From Planctomycetota bacterium (lineage in GTDB: Bacteria; Planctomycetota; UBA1135; GCA-002686595): a DNA stretch of 49,338 nucleotides. Below are positions 44,939-49,338 of the stretch, one piece after another. The translations under genes and the position numbers were made by a program. Numbering within the stretch: position 1 is the stretch's first letter; each line of letters opens with the position of its first letter. The DNA is taken from positions 1 through 49,338 of the forward strand of contig JAJDEW010000127.1 in NCBI GenBank assembly GCA_029259595.1, written 5' to 3'. The notes beneath the pieces were generated by a model. That model saw only the letters and a list, made by a program, of their open reading frames with translations, was not told the DNA's origin and ran no database searches.

Positions 44939-45763
44939 GTGAACGAACTCCGCGTGACGATGCGAAGCGGGCTCGACGATCTCGGTGCGCTCGGGCTCGA
45001 CGATCCGGGGGCGTGTTTCGAGGGACCGCCGCGACCGGGTGCCGTGCTCGTCTCCGAGTGTGCGGGGCACGAGCGTTGGCGCATGGCGTTGCCCGGTACG
45101 CCCGACGCGAGCGGGCGGCTCACGGGGCGGCCGGGCGGCGCGGGAACCGGGTGGGTGCTCTTCGAGCGCTTCCGCGACACGTCCTGGGGCGAGCTCCTGC
45201 GCACGCGTTTCGTCGAACGCTGCGCCAGCGTGGCCGAGCGTCACTGGAACCTCTCCTGTCGCCTGCTCGCGAACGGGATCGGTGCGCCCGAACCGCTCGT
45301 CGTCGCGGCGCAGGGGCGGGGACTCGTCGCGCGCCGCTCGTTCCTCGTCACGCGCGAGCTCCAGGGCTTTCTTCCGTTCGAGCGCTATGCAGCGGCGCAC
45401 CCTTCGTTCGAAGAGCGGCGCTGTGCGCTCGATGCCCTCCGGGCGATGCGGACACGCCTCGCCTCCGCGGGCATCGTGCTTCGCGATCTCGCGGCGAGTC
45501 CCCCGTGCTTGGCGAGCGGGGACGGCGCGAGCGCCGGTAGCCCGGCGGCGGGCGAGGCTTGCCTCGGGGAGGAGCGTGGGGACGACGCCTGCGCCTCGCA
45601 CGAGGACGGCGTGCCGGCCGACTTCGTTCGCCGCGCGCTGCCGACCGTGGCCTTCGCCGACGTGGGGGGGCTCGCCCTGCGCGCGTCCGCCGGCGGGCCG
45701 TTCGAAGCCTGGCTCCAGGCGCAGGAGTCCGCGCTTTCGCAGGCCACCGTGCCCTCCCGCTGA
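44939..45763 (+). CDS. Degenerate LPS-kinase-like protein
   Basis: This 274-aa protein resembles LPS kinases (WaaP/Kdo-kinase-like) in VAERHWNLSCRLLANGI and in APEPLVVAAQ, where strands lead to a hinge. The catalytic loop is altered: LRDLAASP replaces HRDLKxxN, and FADVGGL stands in for the metal-binding loop. A low-complexity Gly/Glu/Ser insert (about residues 185-220) separates them. It may be a pseudokinase or a divergent enzyme. The start is GTG 44939, with ATG 44961 as an alternative. It is 14 bp upstream of the MATE gene, so probably co-transcribed. Confidence 0.55.
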   Translation: MNELRVTMRSGLDDLGALGLDDPGACFEGPPRPGAVLVSECAGHERWRMALPGTPDASGRLTGRPGGAGTGWVLFERFRDTSWGELLRTRFVERCASVAERHWNLSCRLLANGIGAPEPLVVAAQGRGLVARRSFLVTRELQGFLPFERYAAAHPSFEERRCALDALRAMRTRLASAGIVLRDLAASPPCLASGDGASAGSPAAGEACLGEERGDDACASHEDGVPADFVRRALPTVAFADVGGLALRASAGGPFEAWLQAQESALSQATVPSR

Positions 45764-45777
45764 GTAGGCTCTCCGCG

Positions 45778-47169
45778 ATGTCCGGGTCCGTCGCGAGCGA
45801 CTGGAAAGGTGAAGTGCGGGCCCAGCTGCGTCTGGCGGTGCCCGTCGTGGCCATCCAGCTCGGCATGATGTCGATGGGTGCGATCGACGGCGCCTTCATG
45901 GGGCGCGTCTCGCCGGAGCACTTCGCGGCCGTGACGCTCGGACACACGTGGACCTTCACGTGGATCGCGATCGCGATGGGGATTCTGACGGGACTCGATC
46001 CGGTCGCAAGCCAAGCCTTTGGCGCGGGCGATGCACCGGCGATCCGCCGGGCGCTGCAGCGCGGTCTCGTGCTCGCGCTCGTACTCACCGTGCCCGTTGC
46101 CCTCGCGATCCTTCCGGCAGAGCCCGTCTTCGAAGCGCTCGGTCAACCCCGCGAGGTCCTTCCGATCGCGACCGACTACTCCTTGATCACGATCGCGGGA
46201 GTGCCGGCCTTCCTGCTGTTCGTCACGCTGAGGCAGGTCTTGCAGGCGATGCACCGGCTGCGGGCGCTCTTCATCGTGATCGTCGGCTCGAACCTCCTGA
46301 ACGTCGTCCTGGACTGGATGTGGATCGGCGGTCACCTCGGTTTTCCGGCGGGCGGCGCGGTCGGTAGTGCCTGGGCCACGGTTGTCGGGCGCTGGTCGAT
46401 GGCGTTCGGCATTCTGTGGGTGGCCTGGGGCGAGCTCGCGGGCTTCGTGCGCCCGCTCGCGCCCGGCACCCTGCGGCTCGCACCGATCCTGCGTCTCCTG
46501 CGGCTCGGACTCCCGGTCGGGATCTCGTTCGGCATCGAGATCGGGGCCTTCGGGGTCGTCGCGCTCCTGATGGGGCGGCTCGGAGCGGTCGAGATGGCCG
46601 GGCATCAGGTCGCCATGACGCTCGCGTCGATCTCGTTCATGTTTCCGCTCGGCATCTCGATCGCGGCCTCCGTGCGGGTCGGCAACGCGGTCGGTCGTGG
46701 CGATCAGGACGGCGTCCGACGGGCCTCGACCGTCTCGCTCGCCGGTGGAGCGCTGGTCATGGTGGGCTTCGCCTTGCTGTTTCTCGTGGCGCCGCACGGA
46801 CTCGCGCGAGTCTTCACCGACCTGCCCGACGTGCTGGCGATCGCGGTCACGCTCATGCCGCTCGCGGCTCTCTTCCAGGTTTTCGACGGCGTGCAGATCG
46901 TGGCCGTCGGCGTCCTGCGCGGTACCGCGGACACGCGCTGGCCGATGGTGATCCACTTCGTCGGTTTCTGGTTCGTCGGCGTGCCCCTGGCGCTCGTTCT
47001 GGGCTTCGTCCAGGACGGTGGGCCGCGCGGACTCTGGTGGGGGATCGTCGGCGGCCTGGCCGCGGTGGCCGTCGTCCAGTTCCTGCGCGTGCGCTGGCGC
47101 CTGGCGGGCCCGATCGCCCGCTTCGAGGCGGACGACGAGCATGCGAACGAAGACGCGAGCGTGGCTTGA
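45778..47169 (+). CDS. MATE-family efflux transporter (NorM-like)
   Basis: This is a 463-aa inner-membrane protein with about 12 hydrophobic segments in two similar halves. Family features are LAVPVVAIQLGMMSMGAIDGAFMG at the N-terminus (IDGAFMG here), DPVASQAFGAGD, GTADTRWPM and ISIAASVRVGNAVGRGD. MATE proteins exchange cationic drugs or metabolites for Na+ or H+. The substrate is unknown. ATG 45778 is chosen; the frame is open further upstream, inside the previous gene, but has no membrane-protein signal there. Confidence 0.88.
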   Translation: MSGSVASDWKGEVRAQLRLAVPVVAIQLGMMSMGAIDGAFMGRVSPEHFAAVTLGHTWTFTWIAIAMGILTGLDPVASQAFGAGDAPAIRRALQRGLVLALVLTVPVALAILPAEPVFEALGQPREVLPIATDYSLITIAGVPAFLLFVTLRQVLQAMHRLRALFIVIVGSNLLNVVLDWMWIGGHLGFPAGGAVGSAWATVVGRWSMAFGILWVAWGELAGFVRPLAPGTLRLAPILRLLRLGLPVGISFGIEIGAFGVVALLMGRLGAVEMAGHQVAMTLASISFMFPLGISIAASVRVGNAVGRGDQDGVRRASTVSLAGGALVMVGFALLFLVAPHGLARVFTDLPDVLAIAVTLMPLAALFQVFDGVQIVAVGVLRGTADTRWPMVIHFVGFWFVGVPLALVLGFVQDGGPRGLWWGIVGGLAAVAVVQFLRVRWRLAGPIARFEADDEHANEDASVA

Positions 47170-47409
47170 GGCGCGCCCCCGGCCTTCCAGAGCGTGTGCG
47201 GAGAACGCGCGCGACCTTGCGGCCTGACCGGCCCCTCGCCACCGGGCGCGACCTTCCGAATCTCGGCGTCCTGGACGAGCGGTCAAGGGTCGCTTGCGGG
47301 GCCGCCGTCCAGCAAGCTCCACCCGACAGCGAGTCGACCGCACGGTCACGCGGGCTTGTGATGGATGCGGACTCGGGTTTCGAGCACATTGCGCCGACAC
47401 GGTAGAACG

Positions 47410-48459
47410 ATGACGAACACGGACACCCACTTGTCGACTCCCCCGGTGAGCTCCCGGGGCCGCACCCTCGCCGGCGGCTTTCTGATGGGCTTCGCGAACC
47501 TCGTCCCGGGCGTCAGTGGCGGGACGATGATCCTCGCGCTGGGGCTCTACGACGCGTTCATCGGCGCGATCGCCGAGCTCACGCGCCTGCGCCCGTCGCG
47601 GCGCTCGCTCGAGTTCCTCGCGGTCCTTGCCGTCGGCCTGGGGATCGCGGTCCTCGCCCTGGCGACGCCCGCGGTGTGGCTCGTCACCACGAAGCGCTGG
47701 CTGGCCTACAGCCTCTTCATCGGGATGACCCTGGGAGGCGTGCCGTTGTTGTGGGCGGTCGTGCGACCGTTGGGCAAGCGTGAGGTCGCAGCGATTCTGT
47801 CCGGAGTCGTCTGCATGGCGGCCCTCGCCTTCGGCCTGTCGAACGCGGCCCTGCCCCAGACGGTGACCGTCTTCGTGTTGATGGGCGCGCTGGCCGCCTC
47901 GAGCATGATCCTGCCGGGGGTTTCCGGGTCCTACATCCTCTTGATCTTCGGGTTGTACGACGTCGTGGTCGGCAGCCTGCGACCGGGCGCCTTGAAGACG
48001 GACTTCGTCGGTTCGCTCGGCGTCATCGTCCCCGTCGGCGTGGGAGCCGTGCTCGGGATCGGACTCCTTTCGAACGCGTTGAAGCTCCTGTTGACCAAGT
48101 TCGAGCGCCCGTCTCACGGCGTCCTCCTGGGGCTTCTCTTGGGCTCGGTCCTGGGCCTGTGGCCCTTCCAGCGCGCCGTGCACCCGGAGCTCGTGGAGAA
48201 GTCGCGCCAGAAGGCGATCGCCATGCTCGTGGCCGGAGAGGAGCGGCAGGCGATCGAAGCGAAGACCGGCGTCGTGTTCGAGGAGGCCGAAGCCTTCGAC
48301 CTGTCGGTCCGCCACGCCGAGGCAACGGCAGGGGACCTGAAGCTGCTCGGGCTCGAGCTGGAAACCTACCGCCCCGCCGGGCTGCAGGCCGCGCTGTCCC
48401 TGCTCGTGGTCGTGGGCGGGTTCTTCGTGACCCGAGCGCTGGGCAAGCGCGAGGGGTAG
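47410..48459 (+). CDS. DUF368 / PopT-type undecaprenyl-phosphate translocase
   Basis: This is a 349-aa polytopic membrane protein with the DUF368 signature GFANLVPGVSGGTMILALGLYD near the N-terminus (NLVPGVSGGTM) and its repeat MILPGVSGSYILLIFGLYD in the second half. DUF368 proteins (PopT) have been shown to recycle undecaprenyl phosphate across the membrane for envelope synthesis. The function here is by family. A soluble insert of about 70 residues (HPELVEKSRQKAIAML onward) lies before the last membrane segment and is not typical. The palindromic repeat begins about 30 bp after its stop. Confidence 0.85.
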   Translation: MTNTDTHLSTPPVSSRGRTLAGGFLMGFANLVPGVSGGTMILALGLYDAFIGAIAELTRLRPSRRSLEFLAVLAVGLGIAVLALATPAVWLVTTKRWLAYSLFIGMTLGGVPLLWAVVRPLGKREVAAILSGVVCMAALAFGLSNAALPQTVTVFVLMGALAASSMILPGVSGSYILLIFGLYDVVVGSLRPGALKTDFVGSLGVIVPVGVGAVLGIGLLSNALKLLLTKFERPSHGVLLGLLLGSVLGLWPFQRAVHPELVEKSRQKAIAMLVAGEERQAIEAKTGVVFEEAEAFDLSVRHAEATAGDLKLLGLELETYRPAGLQAALSLLVVVGGFFVTRALGKREG

Positions 48460-48489
48460 GGGGATTTCCTCAAGACGCGGCGCGGAGAC

Positions 48490-49338
48490 CAGGGACGCGG
48501 CGCGCACTGCGTCGCGCGCCTGTGCCTGATTTCGCGGCTGGCGCCACGAAACGGCACCAGCACGGAGCCTTCGGCTCCGAGGCTACGGCCCACCTGCGGC
48601 GGGCCTGCGCTCCGCAGCTCGGTTCCTCGCTCGTCGACGGGTCCGGTCGAGGACCTACGAGCTGGGACGTGGCGCAAGACCGTCGCGAAGGACGGTGGCG
48701 CAGGTCGACGACGAAGGTTGCGAAGGCCCGCCGCAGGTGGGCCGTAGCCTCGGAGCCGAAGGCTCCGTTGTGTGCCGTTTCGCGGCGCCAGCCGCGAAAT
48801 CAGGCACAGGCGCACGACGGAGTGTGCGCCGCGTCCTGAGGAGGTGTCGGCCCACGGCGATCTGACGGCCCGGCCCCCGGGTTGCGTCCCTCGCGGCCGT
48901 CAGCGCACCTTCTCGCCCGCGCCGTTCCCAGCGCGCAGCGATGCGCGCGCAGCGCGCGAGTCCGTTGGTGGAGGCCGAGTCCGTTCGCTGTCCGTAGCGA
49001 CAGCGTCCGTTGGCGGTCTTCGTGACGGTCCCCGCCACCGCGTGGAAGCGACTGTAGAACCGACCGGGTGGCCTCGCTCGCTTCGCTCGCCATCGGCTCG
49101 CGCTGGGTGCGGCGCTGGCGAGAACGAGGCGGGTACGGCCGCGAGGGAAGCAACCCGAGGGCCTCCATTCGGTCGCTCGCAGGCGTGACGACCTCAGGAC
49201 GCGGCGCACACTTCGTCGTGCGCCTGTGCCTGATTGCGCGGCTGGCGCCGCGCAACGGCACGTTACGGAGCCTTCCGCTCCGAGGCTGCGGCCCGCCCAT
49301 GGCGGGCCTGCGCGGGCCTCGGTCGAGCTGGGCGTGCG
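48490..49338. repeat. Palindromic intergenic repeat, locus C (cut by window edge)
   Basis: It contains a forward arm, an inverted arm and a second forward arm. The first two share a 44-nt perfect inverted repeat (48563-48606 with 48724-48767). Inverted and forward CCTCAGG-type cores are near 48827-48842 and 49191-49206. Hairpins match loci A and B. The element continues to the window end and no gene is recognised in it. Confidence 0.82.

Noticed and set aside
45385..48507. Very long minus-strand open frame (about 1040 codons)
   Set aside because: It lies opposite the kinase-like, MATE and DUF368 genes, and its translation is Arg/Asp/Gln/Glu-rich without any domain. Typical antisense frame in GC-rich coding DNA.

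Overview
The window is about 49 kb of GC-rich bacterial DNA. The organism is probably a planctomycete (Planctomycetota). This is inferred from large secreted FG-GAP, PKD and di-heme peroxidase proteins, several ending in the same kind of small beta-rich C-terminal domain, and from a chromosomal ole (head-to-head hydrocarbon) gene set. No rRNA, tRNA, CRISPR array or insertion sequence was recognised. GTG and TTG starts and 4-bp stop/start overlaps are common.

Layout. 1-1060: two tandem palindromic intergenic repeats. 1487-4748: thrS (lacking the TGS domain), a DUF1049 membrane protein and an OprB-type porin, translationally coupled. 4759-10098: a secreted seven-repeat FG-GAP protein, a heme protein, a zinc-ribbon methyltransferase, a small unknown gene and a rhomboid protease. 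10150-10713: sodC. 10809-20914: a ten-gene minus-strand operon. In transcription order it reads GbsR-like regulator, ketosynthase, ACP, two CrtI-like FAD oxidoreductases, FabZ-like dehydratase, FabI-like reductase, oleB, oleC, oleD. A 26-bp perfect palindrome lies just upstream of its first gene. 21383-22582: a lipoprotein. 22539-25780: oleA with an ATP-grasp ligase and an alpha/beta hydrolase that has a Cys nucleophile. 25881-33146: dinB, a multi-cluster ferredoxin, a methyltransferase, an LPS-kinase-like protein and polA. 33256-41313: two paralogous PKD surface proteins flanking a di-heme peroxidase, with shared operator-like sites. 41797-44256: an M14 carboxypeptidase. 44939-48459: a degenerate kinase, a MATE transporter and a DUF368 (PopT-type) transporter, flanked on both sides by more copies of the palindromic repeat.

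How the genes work together. The most interesting system is the lipid neighbourhood at 10.8-25.8 kb. A dedicated ketosynthase, ACP, dehydratase and enoyl reductase could build an acyl chain, and two phytoene-desaturase-like enzymes could desaturate or isomerise it. OleA, OleD, OleC and OleB would then join two chains head-to-head into a long olefin by way of a beta-lactone. The gene set resembles the FAS/CrtI-like gene sets proposed for anammox ladderane lipids, here wired to an Ole pathway under its own regulator. The second notable element is a family of large palindromic intergenic repeats at three loci, built from strings of short hairpins that show compensatory changes.
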